In this document: positions 29,246 to 37,763 of the stretch, piece by piece
How positions within the stretch are numbered: position 1 is the first letter of the stretch
Layout: the number at the start of each line of letters is the position of its first letter
Source: Hafnia alvei
GTDB taxonomy: Bacteria; Pseudomonadota; Gammaproteobacteria; Enterobacterales; Enterobacteriaceae
DNA length: 64,000 bases
Reading direction: 5' to 3'
Assembly: GCF_034424155.1 (NCBI RefSeq)
Contig: NZ_CP139992.1
Location: 2,496,012 to 2,560,011, forward strand
Notes under the pieces: generated by a model
The model's input: only the letters and a program-made list of their open reading frames with translations
The model's database searches: none
What the model was told of the DNA's origin: nothing
Position numbers and translations under genes: made by a program

Positions 29246-30308
29246 GTGGCGTAGGGACCCACGAAGTACGGTAAAAACGTTGGTAATAATCGTTCGCGGC
29301 TTTATTGATATCAATATCGGTAAAACGAGCCGGATAGAGTTTCTTAGCCATCCAAAGTTCCCCGATGGCTAAGGCTTCAGGCATTGGGTATCCCCATGCT
29401 TTGGCATACTCAGGCATGAGATAAACACGCTGATTTTTCACCGCATCGATACCCTGCCATGCCGGATCGTTGCGAATTTTATTAATCTCATCAGGATAGC
29501 GATCCTGCACAAAAATCACCTGCGGGTTCCAAGCCAAAATCTGTTCGATCGAAACTTGCTTATAGCCCTTAATGCTGGCTGCCGCGACGTTCATCGCGCC
29601 TGCATGTTGCATCATTAAGCCGGTGTATTTTCCTGAACCGTAGGTGGTTAAATCAGGGTTCGCCATATAGACACGCACTCGCTGGCTTTCAGGTATATCC
29701 TTTAGGCCTTGAGCCACTTTTTCACGCTGAGTGAAGGTGTAATCAATCAGTGCCTCACCCTGCGGCTCACGATTAACCACTTTTGCGATAAGACGAATGC
29801 CGTCCTGAAGCCCCAAGTTATAAGCCTGTTCTTCATTCCCCATCCTAGGATTCAGTTTATCCTGTTCGCCCTGTGAATCACGACGTAAAGAAATCGCCAC
29901 CACCGGTATTCCTGCTTTCTCAATCTGATTGATCATTTCCAGCGGTGCGTAGTTAGCCACGAAAACAACCTGAGGATGTTCTGACAGCAGGCTTTCAATA
30001 TTGACCTGAGTCAGATCGCCTGGCATTGGCAACGTGGATAAGCGAGAGGAAAAACGCGCAAATTCAGGGCCAAGCTGCTTTTTCCAGCTCGATAAAATCC
30101 CAACTACATCGTCAGTGGCATCAAGCTGAACCAATAAGTTAAGCGTTTGGTGTTGCAGAACCACCACACGATTAACGTGATCGGGAATCGTTACCTGACG
30201 ACCTAATTGATCGGTAATGGTGCGGTCAGCTAAGGATGAAAAAGAGACAAGCAGCAATGATACGCCAGTGATCATTGCACGGTTAAATTTTGGAAATGAG
30301 AGATTCAT
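29229..30308 (-). CDS. molA: MolA-like periplasmic molybdate/tungstate-binding protein
   Basis: A 359-residue class III (helical-backbone) binding protein with a signal peptide (about 1-27, ending SSLA). It begins TITDQLGRQVTIPDHVNRVVV and has YMANPDLTTYGSGKYTG, FVQDRYPDEI and MPEYAKAWGYPMPEAL. As I recall, these match the Haemophilus MolA protein (HI1472) far better than siderophore-binding relatives. It is the first gene of molABC, with overlapping starts and stops. The ModE-type palindrome 20 bases upstream supports molybdate or tungstate as ligand. A siderophore or cobalamin ligand remains possible without a search. Confidence 0.84.
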   Translation of the reverse strand: MNLSFPKFNRAMITGVSLLLVSFSSLADRTITDQLGRQVTIPDHVNRVVVLQHQTLNLLVQLDATDDVVGILSSWKKQLGPEFARFSSRLSTLPMPGDLTQVNIESLLSEHPQVVFVANYAPLEMINQIEKAGIPVVAISLRRDSQGEQDKLNPRMGNEEQAYNLGLQDGIRLIAKVVNREPQGEALIDYTFTQREKVAQGLKDIPESQRVRVYMANPDLTTYGSGKYTGLMMQHAGAMNVAAASIKGYKQVSIEQILAWNPQVIFVQDRYPDEINKIRNDPAWQGIDAVKNQRVYLMPEYAKAWGYPMPEALAIGELWMAKKLYPARFTDIDINKAANDYYQRFYRTSWVPTPHASVE

Positions 30309-30327
30309 AATAGAAGGCTAAGGTTAT

Positions 30328-30349
30328 GTTATATAGCAAACTATATAAC
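30328..30349. promoter_or_regulatory. ModE-type operator upstream of molABC
   Basis: GTTATATAG-CAAA-CTATATAAC is a perfect nine-base inverted repeat 20 bases before molA. It has the TATATA-N6-TATATA core with CGTTATAT..ATAAC flanks known from ModE boxes in front of E. coli modABC. ModE with molybdate would repress the importer. Confidence 0.8.
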
Positions 30350-30551
30350 GAACCTGCTTCTGCAAACAAGTTATCCCTTGGCGCATCAACAGTGTTGAGT
30401 CCTCAACTTGCGCCTCTGCGTATGACCAATAATTATAAAAATAATATAGATTTCATACTGATATAAAACATGAACAATAAATTCATTTTGTTCAGTTTTA
30501 GTTCATGTTTAAACATCCTACGATGGTTTTATCAGCGATAGGAGGTCAAAT

Positions 30552-30728
30552 ATGAAACAGATTTATAAATACTTAGATGAACTGAAAGACAGCTATCAGC
30601 AAGAACATCCGTCCAATAAATTACCGAGTGGGTTCTACCTCACACCGGAACAACGGTTGGAAATATTGAAAGAAATCTTGGCGCCCTACAGCGAAGAAGA
30701 AGAACAGTTATCAAAAGAAGCAAGATAA
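30552..30728 (+). CDS. small acidic protein of unknown function
   Basis: A 58-codon ORF with an excellent ribosome site (AGGAGG, 30540-30545). The product is hydrophilic and helix-forming, with Tyr- and Lys-rich N-terminus (MKQIYKYLDELKDSY), LTPEQRLEILKEIL in the middle and an EEEEQ stretch near the end. It has no signal peptide or membrane segment. It is divergent from molA, across the ModE-type palindrome and 200 bases of AT-rich sequence. I do not recognise the family. Confidence 0.65.
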   Translation: MKQIYKYLDELKDSYQQEHPSNKLPSGFYLTPEQRLEILKEILAPYSEEEEQLSKEAR

Positions 30729-30767
30729 GGAAGGAAAGTGCAGGATCGAACAAATCTAAAAATCACA

Positions 30768-30801
30768 GCCAAACCACAGCGATGGAACGGTGCGGTTTGG
30801 C
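30768..30801. terminator. hairpin between convergent small genes
   Basis: GCCAAACC (30768-30775) pairs with GGTTTGGC (30794-30801), located between the convergent genes ending at 30728 and 30820. There is no T-run. Confidence 0.45.
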
Positions 30802-30819
30802 ATATAAACGCACGCTCGA

Positions 30820-31074
30820 CTACAGGCGCTTACGTATCGCATTCTCTGCGCTAAACATCCACAGTTCAGGCTGCCGATTAGGCGAAAACCGCACTTCATA
30901 ACGATCTTTCAGCGGCGTTAAACGCCAGCTCATCAGCTTCTGATCACGCTTCGGTTTCAGGAATCGACGCCAGCCTAATGAACGGGTGGCCTGACGGTCG
31001 AGCATCCATGCGGCCGTTGGCGATAGCGGCAAACGTATAAAAGTATCTTCAACGCTGATATCACAAATACACAT
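30820..31074 (-). CDS. small hypothetical protein
   Basis: An 84-residue basic protein (MCICDISVEDTFIRLPLS...; SLGWRRFLKPKRDQ; RYEVRFSPNRQPELWMF). GGAAGAG lies seven bases before the ATG, which supports translation. It has no membrane segment or recognised domain. It lies between the small acidic protein (convergent) and the tRNA pair (same strand, separate transcript). Function is unknown. Confidence 0.6.
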   Translation of the reverse strand: MCICDISVEDTFIRLPLSPTAAWMLDRQATRSLGWRRFLKPKRDQKLMSWRLTPLKDRYEVRFSPNRQPELWMFSAENAIRKRL

Positions 31075-31287
31075 ACGACTCTTCCATAACGTAATAATTG
31101 TTCACTGATGTTTTAACACCATCACTTGGACGAATTATCCCGTTAGGCCGTGTATAAGCCAAAGAGATAACACCTGAACTATGATGCGGATCACAAATAA
31201 CAGCATGCTGATTTAACATTTCTGCAACCATCATGTGCGTAACATCTTACTGCGTTGGCTTAACGCCCTATCGTGTAAATTGCAGAC

Positions 31288-31319
31288 AAAAAAAAACCAC
31301 CCATTGGGTGGCTTTTTTT
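31288..31319 (-). terminator. tRNA operon terminator
   Basis: CCACCCA (31297-31303) and TGGGTGG (31305-31311) with T-rich sequence on both sides. It lies directly downstream of the minus-strand tRNAs. Confidence 0.88.
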
Positions 31320-31325
31320 CAATCA

Positions 31326-31401
<76 letters not shown>

Positions 31402-31406
31402 GAATT

Positions 31407-31494
31407 TGGCGGAAGGATAGAGATTCGAACTCTAGGAGCTATTACACTCGACGGTTTTCAAGACCGCTGCCTTAAACCACTCAGCCATCCTTCC
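31407..31494 (-). tRNA. tRNA-Ser (anticodon TGA)
   Basis: Minus strand, beginning GGAAGGATGGCTGAG. The anticodon loop is CTTGAAA (anticodon TGA). A long variable arm, typical of serine tRNAs, and T-loop GTTCGAATC are present. The 3' end is GCCA. 88 nucleotides, five bases upstream of tRNA-Thr and probably co-transcribed with it. Confidence 0.95.
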
Positions 31495-31709
31495 AATGGG
31501 GGCAGATATTAGCGACCTTCCCGCTGGCTGTCCAGCGCTAAAATCTTTTTTTTGTTCAAGTGAACAATAATCAGCCCAAGCGAATTATTTTCAACCAGAT
31601 ATTGCTATTTATTAATCAGTTAGGCGTCTGCTTTCAATGTTTTTCATGCAATAATGCTTTGTATACAGCGTGAAATTTTCTTCGGAAAGTGACTTTTTTT
31701 AGGTTTTTT

Positions 31710-32207
31710 ATGGCAAACCACACAAAAATATTAGTTAGCAGCTGCTTAATGGGCTTTCCGGTTCGCTATAACGGTAGCGCTAAACCGTTTATGCCTCCAG
31801 CGCTGTTACGCTGGCAGCAAGAAGGACGGCTTATACTTTGCTGCCCAGAGGTGAGTGCCGATTTCCCAACGCCACGCTTAAGCGCAGAAATACGTATCTC
31901 GTCGTTGGGGGAGCGTAGAGTGGTTGAATCTGATAGCCATGACGTAACTGCGGGCTATATGGCCGGTGCTCATATTGCCCTACGGCTTGCCCTTAAACAT
32001 CAATGTCGCTTTGCATTGCTAACCGATGGCAGCCCCTCATGTGGCAGCTCACAAATTTATGACGGCACCTTTAGCGGAAAACGGATTGCGGGTATGGGTA
32101 TCACGACATCACTGCTACGTGAAAATGGCATAGCTGTTTTTGGTGAATCTGAATTTTCAGCGCTGGAAGAGGCAATTCATTCCTTTGAGATGAAAACGGC
32201 CTTGTGA
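31710..32207 (+). CDS. DUF523 family protein
   Basis: A 165-residue cytoplasmic protein of the DUF523 family. Conserved features are the N-terminal VSSCLMGFPVRYNG, CCPEVSADFPTPR and the central LTDGSPSCGSSQIYDGTF, with cysteines that suggest metal binding. No function is established. ATG 31710 (MANHTKIL) was preferred over the upstream in-frame start at 31689 because it fits the family N-terminus. It is convergent with the DoxX gene. Confidence 0.87.
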   Translation: MANHTKILVSSCLMGFPVRYNGSAKPFMPPALLRWQQEGRLILCCPEVSADFPTPRLSAEIRISSLGERRVVESDSHDVTAGYMAGAHIALRLALKHQCRFALLTDGSPSCGSSQIYDGTFSGKRIAGMGITTSLLRENGIAVFGESEFSALEEAIHSFEMKTAL

Positions 32208-32235
32208 GGGGCCGTTTAGTCGCTAAAAATAGATA

Positions 32236-32652
32236 TTACAGTTTTTTGCTCAAACGATAATCGAGAGAATAGCGCCCGGCACCTGTCACTATCAACAATA
32301 AAAGCCCACCGATAATACTGATATTTTTATAGAAATTGATCTCGTTAAGTACCATATCCATCCCGCTCAGTTTCCAGAAGGGGTGGCCAATAATTGAGGT
32401 ACCTAAAACATAGAGTGCAAAGATAGCCGCAATCGGGCGAGTCCAAAGTCCCAAAATAATCGCCAAACCGAAGAAGAATTCAATAACGACGGCAATAATG
32501 GCTGAAATATACGGTAGCGGTGCGCCATAGCCCTGCATTGCAGACACAGCTAGCTCAAAATGAGCTAATTTCCACCAGCCAAAAATAATAAACAGCAGCA
32601 TCAGCAGTATTCGGGAAAGTAAAATAAGAGAATCTTTCATACCGTCGCTCAT
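32236..32652 (-). CDS. DoxX-family membrane protein (YphA-like)
   Basis: A 138-residue inner-membrane protein with four segments. It resembles E. coli YphA (LLFIIFGWWKLAHFE; AIIAVVIEFFFGLAIILG; TRPIAAIFALYVLGTSIIGHPFW; NISIIGGLLLLIVTGAG). DoxX proteins are linked to redox and thiol stress in some bacteria; the role here is unknown. GAGT/AAGGAG lies upstream of the start. It is monocistronic. Confidence 0.86.
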   Translation of the reverse strand: MSDGMKDSLILLSRILLMLLFIIFGWWKLAHFELAVSAMQGYGAPLPYISAIIAVVIEFFFGLAIILGLWTRPIAAIFALYVLGTSIIGHPFWKLSGMDMVLNEINFYKNISIIGGLLLLIVTGAGRYSLDYRLSKKL

Positions 32653-32793
32653 TTTTAACTCCTTTTGTATAAAAAGAGGACAACCTGCCTATCTTTATAT
32701 TAGAACACAATGGGGATTTATCGAGCGGCGAATGAAATAGGCCATACCGTAGGGTCGTATAGATATGGCCAAAGAGCGGGATAATCGTCGTTG

Positions 32794-33468
32794 TTAACTC
32801 ACCGCATGAAATGTGGTCACGATCTCTAAAATACCATTAATGATAAATTGAACGCCCATACAGACTAATAAAAATCCCATCAGACGGGAAATAGCGTCAA
32901 TGCCGCCCTTTCCAACCAGTTTCATAATGGCGCCCGAGCTACGCAAACACCCCCATAAGATAACGCTGACGGATAAAAATACTAATACCGGTGCGACCAT
33001 TAATACCCACTCAGGGAAATCAGCGCCGTGCTTAATGGTAGACGCCGAACTAATGATCATCGCGATGGTCCCTGGCCCCGCAGTGCTTGGCATCGCTAAT
33101 GGAACAAAAGCGATGTTAGCCGTTGGGTGCTTCTCCAACTCTTTGGTTTTGTTTTCAACCTCAGGGCGGTCTTCCATTTTCTGCTGAGGAAACAACATCC
33201 TAAAACCAATAAATGCCACGATTAATCCACCAGCAATACGCAGCCCAGGAATAGAGATCCCGAAGGTGTTCATGACCAGTTGGCCAGCATAGAAGGCCAC
33301 AACCATAATCGCAAACACATAGACAGAAGCCATCAGCGATTGGCGATTTCGCTCCTCGCGATTCATATTTCCAGCTAGGCCAAGAAATAACGCGACTGTT
33401 GTCAGCGGGTTAGCCAACGGCAACAAGACCACCAACCCTAGTCCAATTGCTTTAAATAATTCAATCAT
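32794..33468 (-). CDS. marC: MarC inner-membrane protein
   Basis: A 224-residue six-segment protein of the MarC/NAAT family, almost identical to E. coli MarC as remembered ([75 protein letters not shown]). Despite its name it is not required for multiple antibiotic resistance, and its substrate is unsettled. In E. coli it is divergent from marRAB, which is absent here. Confidence 0.94.
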   Translation of the reverse strand: MIELFKAIGLGLVVLLPLANPLTTVALFLGLAGNMNREERNRQSLMASVYVFAIMVVAFYAGQLVMNTFGISIPGLRIAGGLIVAFIGFRMLFPQQKMEDRPEVENKTKELEKHPTANIAFVPLAMPSTAGPGTIAMIISSASTIKHGADFPEWVLMVAPVLVFLSVSVILWGCLRSSGAIMKLVGKGGIDAISRLMGFLLVCMGVQFIINGILEIVTTFHAVS

Positions 33469-33560
33469 GAGTCATTCTATCCTTGAGGTATTTTTCTAAC
33501 ACATAGTGATTGCAGCATCCCGAGTATATGAAATCGACACTACCCTTGCTATGCCGATCA

Positions 33561-34460
33561 TCAACCCCTATTTTTATTCGTTGATTTATCCAGCTCATTA
33601 CGTATCTGTGCATGACTGATTAACGCGAAGATAAAGGTGCCACCGATTATATTGCCAGCCAACGTCGGTAACGCAAATGGGTATAAAAACGCCTGCCAAT
33701 GCAGGTGTCCGGAAAATATGAGATAAAGAATTTCTACTGACCCAACAACAATATGCGTTAAATCCCCTATCGCAACGAGATACGTCATGATAATAATCAC
33801 CCAAATTTTTGCTGCTCCAGCTGATGGGAACATCCATACCATCGAGGCAATAATCCAACCAGAAATAACGGCGTTAGCAAACATCTCCGTTGGAGAATTA
33901 TTCATCACCTGCTGACTAATGGTGACAAATGCTTCACGTGTTTCTACATCGAATACTGGCAGATGCCAAAAAATAAACGCAACTAATCCTGTGCCAAGCA
34001 AATTACCGCATAGAACCAATCCCCATAGCCGCATCAACAAAATAAGATTCGTTTTGTTAGGTTTATTCATCACGGGGAGCACTGCCGTTAGCGTATTCTC
34101 GGTAAACAACTGCTGGCGTGCCATGATGACGATAATAAACCCAAAGGTATAACCAAAATTCTCTAACAAAAAGGCGCCGGGAACACCATCAAGTTTGACA
34201 TGAAAAATTCCCTTCGCCATCAACGATGCTCCCATAGAGAGCCCCGCGGCGACCGCCGACCACAGAAGCGCCCAAATATCACGCTCCAGTTCTTTAGTCC
34301 CTTCTTGGCGAATAATTTCGTGAACCGCAGCAGCACGAGACGGCAGCCGCTCTTCATCGGTATTAATCGGCTTCCCCTGCTTCTCTTCTTCGTTATCAAC
34401 CTTTAAATCATCTGTCGGTTTCTCATCGACAATCTCGTCTCGCTTTGGCTCATCATTCAT
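33561..34460 (-). CDS. yfdC: YfdC, formate/nitrite-transporter family protein
   Basis: A 299-residue protein with an acidic N-terminal tail (about 1-45), then six membrane segments of the FNT fold. It follows E. coli YfdC closely (LPSRAAAVHEIIRQEG; GLSMGASLMAKGIF; ARQQLFTENTLTAVLPV; THIVVGSVEILYL; FALPTLAGNIIGGTFIFAL). The exact substrate of YfdC is not established. It is divergent from a small membrane protein, with a perfect CRP-type site between them. Confidence 0.93.
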   Translation of the reverse strand: MNDEPKRDEIVDEKPTDDLKVDNEEEKQGKPINTDEERLPSRAAAVHEIIRQEGTKELERDIWALLWSAVAAGLSMGASLMAKGIFHVKLDGVPGAFLLENFGYTFGFIIVIMARQQLFTENTLTAVLPVMNKPNKTNLILLMRLWGLVLCGNLLGTGLVAFIFWHLPVFDVETREAFVTISQQVMNNSPTEMFANAVISGWIIASMVWMFPSAGAAKIWVIIIMTYLVAIGDLTHIVVGSVEILYLIFSGHLHWQAFLYPFALPTLAGNIIGGTFIFALISHAQIRNELDKSTNKNRG

Positions 34461-34592
34461 TCTGCACTCCTCCTAGTTCTTAGATTAAGCGTAGACGCTC
34501 ATTTGAGATGCAGTACTTCAGATTTTCGATATAACAATAAGCCAGGCTTTTGAATGAAAAACCGACTGGAGCATTCGCTCAATGGAATTTAT

Positions 34593-34612
34593 AATGTGAC
34601 CAATATCACATT
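34593..34612. promoter_or_regulatory. CRP site
   Basis: AATGTGA-CCAATA-TCACATT is a perfect palindrome with the CRP core TGTGA-N6-TCACA. It lies 133 bases upstream of yfdC and close upstream of the divergent small membrane-protein gene. Confidence 0.82.
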
Positions 34613-34683
34613 TTAGTATTAAGTAAGGGTTTGGTTACATGGGTACTGTTATGACTGGGCTGATCGTAGCTCGCTGGGAAATT

Positions 34684-34917
34684 ATGAGCACTTTTATGAT
34701 GTTTATTGCCAGCTCACTAAATGTCAAATTCCGCCGAAAAGGCCATCGCATTGTCGCCTTTGCATTCAGCGGGATTGGTTTTGCAACCGCATGCTGGCTG
34801 GTTTTGACACTCTCTGGCACCACAATTAACACGGCCGGCATGAGCCATTTTTGGGCCGTTGCAAAAGATGTGTTCGTCGATGTCATGAGTCAACCGACTG
34901 CCTATAGCATGATGTAA
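34684..34917 (+). CDS. small membrane protein
   Basis: A 77-residue protein with two hydrophobic stretches (MSTFMMFIASSL; VAFAFSGIGFATACWLVLTLSG). ATG 34684 has the best ribosome site (GGGA) and leaves room for a promoter after the CRP site; the frame is open to ATG 34639. It is probably in the inner membrane. I do not recognise the family. It is divergent from yfdC and may share its control. Confidence 0.6.
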   Translation: MSTFMMFIASSLNVKFRRKGHRIVAFAFSGIGFATACWLVLTLSGTTINTAGMSHFWAVAKDVFVDVMSQPTAYSMM

Positions 34918-34979
34918 CACACACGGCATGCTTTAGAGAATTTCCAAAAAAGCATGATGCCGCAGGCATTCATATATCG

Positions 34980-35123
34980 TCATGCATCACTGCCTGATAC
35001 GCTGACGCCAACTAGAAGCGAGGCCTTGAGCATTTTCATTGCCGTATTCCAACGGCTTGAGCTGTGACGTGCAACAGCATATTTTGCAACGGACTGTGCA
35101 ATTTTAACTCTTTTCGTATTCAT
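34980..35123 (-). CDS. 47-residue basic small protein
   Basis: ATG 35123 is preceded by a strong AGAGGAG ribosome site. The product (MNTKRVKIAQSVAKYAVAR...) is basic and could form an amphipathic helix; it ends SVSGSDA. No relatives are known to me. It is convergent with the small membrane-protein gene at 34684, and proP transcription also runs in its direction from further away. The 160-base gap to the proP terminator holds nothing else visible. Confidence 0.5.
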   Translation of the reverse strand: MNTKRVKIAQSVAKYAVARHSSSRWNTAMKMLKASLLVGVSVSGSDA

Positions 35124-35282
35124 GGTTTGGCTCCTCTGATAACTGAGCGTTGTCCCCACACACTCATCGCTATTAGGAAAAAGCCTATACCTTTCTGCTT
35201 CAAGCTGTGTTTTTGAATTGTAAGTTTTCTTCGAAAACTATATCCAAAAAACATAATTTAAAGACTTAGCGCTATAAAACGC

Positions 35283-35310
35283 AAAAGGGCCGCAATGCGG
35301 CCCTTAGTTT
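35283..35310 (-). terminator. proP terminator
   Basis: AAGGGCCGCATTGCGGCCCTTTT on the minus strand is a perfect stem ending in T, 12 bases after the proP stop. Confidence 0.9.
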
Positions 35311-35321
35311 AGTCAGAGATT

Positions 35322-36824
35322 TTAATCTAACTTTGGATGCTGATCGATAAGGCGTTGTTTTTGACGCTCCAACTCCCCAATCTGATCGTTAATATCTTCA
35401 ACTTTCTGCTCAATGTTGTCATACGTTTCTTGTAACAACTCTTTGGCTTCAGCACGGTCAGATGCCGCTGGCGTCGCACCACGCAAAGGTTTATTGGCGG
35501 TTTCTTTCATAAAGATCCCGGTAGCCAAACCTATCAATGCAACGACCATGAGATAATACGCTGGCATATACAGGTTATTTGTCGTCTCAACTAACCACGC
35601 GGCAATCGTTGGCGTTAAACCTGCCACCAACACCGAGATATTGAAGGAGATCGCCAAAGCACTGTAACGGATATGGGTTGGGAACATGGCCGGTAGCGTC
35701 GATGCCATAACACCGGTGAAGGCATTCAGTAATACGGCAAGGATAAGTAGGCCTAAGAAGATCAACCCAATAACATCGCTGTTAATCAGTTTAAAGCATG
35801 GGATCGCCAGCAACAGTAAACCCACGCTGCCGAAAATAATAAAAGGCTTACGGCCAAAACGGTCACTCATCAACCCCATCACTGGCTGCACAAACAGCAT
35901 ACCAATCATGATAGCAATGATGATAAGTACTCCATGGTCTTCGGAGTAATGCAGGTTATGGGATAAATAACTCGGCATGTACGTCAGCAGCATGTAATAG
36001 GTTACGTTGGTTGAAATAACCACACCTACGCACGTTAATAAGCTTTTCCAATGCTGGGAAACGATTTGTCTAAATGAAGTCTTAGGGGGATTTTGAATCG
36101 CATTGCGATCGTCTTTTTCCATTTTATCAACATGCTGCTGGAATGCAGGAGTTTCTTCCAACGCATGACGCAGATAGAGGCCAATTAAACCCAACGGTGC
36201 CGCAATAAAGAACGGAATACGCCAGCCCCAATCAAGGAAGTCCTGCTCCCCTACAATGCTAGATATAAGTACGACGACACCGGCACCAAGCACAAAACCC
36301 GCTATCGAACCGAAATCCAACCAGCTTCCCATGAATCCACGTTTTCTATCTGGGGAATATTCAGCAACAAAAATTGCCGCACCAGAATATTCACCACCTA
36401 CAGAAAAGCCCTGAGCCAATTTAGCTAATAGCAGCAAAATCGGTGCCCAAATGCCGATTGAAGCATAGGAAGGGATTAAACCAATACAGAATGTACTGAC
36501 AGCCATGATAATAATCGTGACTGACAGAACCTTTTGACGACCAAATTTATCGCCCAATGCGCCAAAGAAAACACCACCAAGAGGTCGGATTAAAAATGGA
36601 ACGGAGAATGTTGCTAGCGCGGCAATCATCTGAATGCCAGGGTCTGCGCCGGGGAAAAATACCTGACCAAGTGCATATGCCACAAATCCATATACACCAA
36701 AATCAAACCACTCCATTGCATTACCCAGTGCAGCAGCGGTAATGGCTTTTTTTAATTTTTCATCATCAATAATTGTAATGTCGTTAATGTGTAGCGGCTT
36801 TGCCTGCTTTCTTCTTAATCTCAT
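35322..36824 (-). CDS. proP: proline/betaine:H+ symporter ProP
   Basis: A 500-residue major-facilitator osmosensor and osmolyte importer (proline, glycine betaine). It has twelve membrane segments with signature LGDKFGRQ between segments 2 and 3 and AQGFSVGGEYSGAAIFVAEY. The C-terminal tail (about 450-500, EAKELLQETYDNIEQKVEDI) is the antiparallel coiled coil that sets the osmotic activation threshold. It is near-identical to E. coli ProP. A CRP-type site upstream matches the known CRP control of the E. coli gene. Confidence 0.97.
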   Translation of the reverse strand: MRLRRKQAKPLHINDITIIDDEKLKKAITAAALGNAMEWFDFGVYGFVAYALGQVFFPGADPGIQMIAALATFSVPFLIRPLGGVFFGALGDKFGRQKVLSVTIIIMAVSTFCIGLIPSYASIGIWAPILLLLAKLAQGFSVGGEYSGAAIFVAEYSPDRKRGFMGSWLDFGSIAGFVLGAGVVVLISSIVGEQDFLDWGWRIPFFIAAPLGLIGLYLRHALEETPAFQQHVDKMEKDDRNAIQNPPKTSFRQIVSQHWKSLLTCVGVVISTNVTYYMLLTYMPSYLSHNLHYSEDHGVLIIIAIMIGMLFVQPVMGLMSDRFGRKPFIIFGSVGLLLLAIPCFKLINSDVIGLIFLGLLILAVLLNAFTGVMASTLPAMFPTHIRYSALAISFNISVLVAGLTPTIAAWLVETTNNLYMPAYYLMVVALIGLATGIFMKETANKPLRGATPAASDRAEAKELLQETYDNIEQKVEDINDQIGELERQKQRLIDQHPKLD

Positions 36825-37240
36825 TATCGTTTCCTTGCTAAATTTTGTGCCACACAGCGAAAGCCATCTCGCTGAAGCGCACTATGGTCACTTATGCCCT
36901 GAAGGCGTGGCCTAAATCGCCGTCAATATGCGTTATTGGAGAGCCATTTCTCCGCTAAGCTACGCATTTTCCGGCCCTTTTATCCTTATTTAATCCTTCA
37001 AATAACGTAGCTGCTAGGTAACAATAATTCAACAAAATGGCCCAAATGTCAAAATTTGTGATCTTAGTCACTCGAAACGTAAAGATGATTTGCCTAGAAA
37101 AATATATAACAAAGATTATATTAACCATTTGAAATTAATTAATGGTTCGAATATTTACACTACGAGGAGAACGGAATAACGCAGGGTTTGAATGGAACTA
37201 TTGAGTAGGCATCATCCGTGATACCCAAGCCAATATTGGT
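36825..37240. other. proP upstream control region
   Basis: No gene in these 416 bases. They hold the proP promoter region, the CRP-type site at 37057-37072 and AT-rich sequence. The downstream end of yfiB abuts the other side. Confidence 0.6.
37057..37072. promoter_or_regulatory. CRP site upstream of proP
   Basis: TGTGA-TCTTAG-TCACT matches the CRP core at nine of ten positions, 233 bases upstream of the proP start. E. coli proP P1 is repressed by CRP at an equivalent place. Confidence 0.72.
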
Positions 37241-37726
37241 TTATGGTGACTCGATTACAATGGCAACGCGTCTATTTTCCGAGCGGCCCTGTTTAGTACT
37301 ATTACTCGCAATCGGGTTACTTTCCCCCATACCACGAGTCGTCAAATTCATGCGTGGGATCCCGCCCTGAGAAAGTGCGTCTGCGACGGTATTGGCCCTT
37401 TTCAAAGAGAGCTGCTGGTTATAACTTTCGTCGCCATAGTTATCAGTGTAACCACTCAGACGCGCATGCATGATATTAATTTGCGCGAGTGTTTTACCCA
37501 TTTTTTTGACTGTTTCAACGCTTTCAGGGGTTAAATTAGATTTGTTATTGCCGAAAAGAACCTTCTCTGACAGCCCAAACATCCAACCTTCATCGGTTTG
37601 TTGAAAGCCTTGTTCTTTTAGTACCGCAATTTGTTCTGCGGTGAGCCCACCTTTATGCTGACAGCCTGCCAAAAATAACATGGCTAAAAACATGCCAATA
37701 AATTTCCAGTGAATATGCTTTCTCAC
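37241..37726 (-). CDS. yfiB: YfiB, OmpA-like lipoprotein
   Basis: A 161-residue outer-membrane lipoprotein: signal peptide ending LAGC near residue 22, then an OmpA-like peptidoglycan-binding domain (LSGYTDNYGDESYNQQLSLKRA; TRGMGESNPIASNSTKQGRSENRRV). In the YfiBNR system YfiB sequesters periplasmic YfiR under envelope stress, which frees the cyclase YfiN. It is the last gene of yfiRNB, 37 bases after yfiN. Confidence 0.93.
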   Translation of the reverse strand: MRKHIHWKFIGMFLAMLFLAGCQHKGGLTAEQIAVLKEQGFQQTDEGWMFGLSEKVLFGNNKSNLTPESVETVKKMGKTLAQINIMHARLSGYTDNYGDESYNQQLSLKRANTVADALSQGGIPRMNLTTRGMGESNPIASNSTKQGRSENRRVAIVIESP

Positions 37727-37763
37727 GTGCCCTACTCCCTATTTCTATTTTTTAAGATTCTCG

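Noticed and set aside
27487..30308. Siderophore or vitamin B12 importer (fecBCD/btuFCD)
   Set aside because: The fold class fits, but MolA-like sequence, the ModA-like neighbour and the ModE-type palindrome favour molybdate/tungstate; left as an alternative only.
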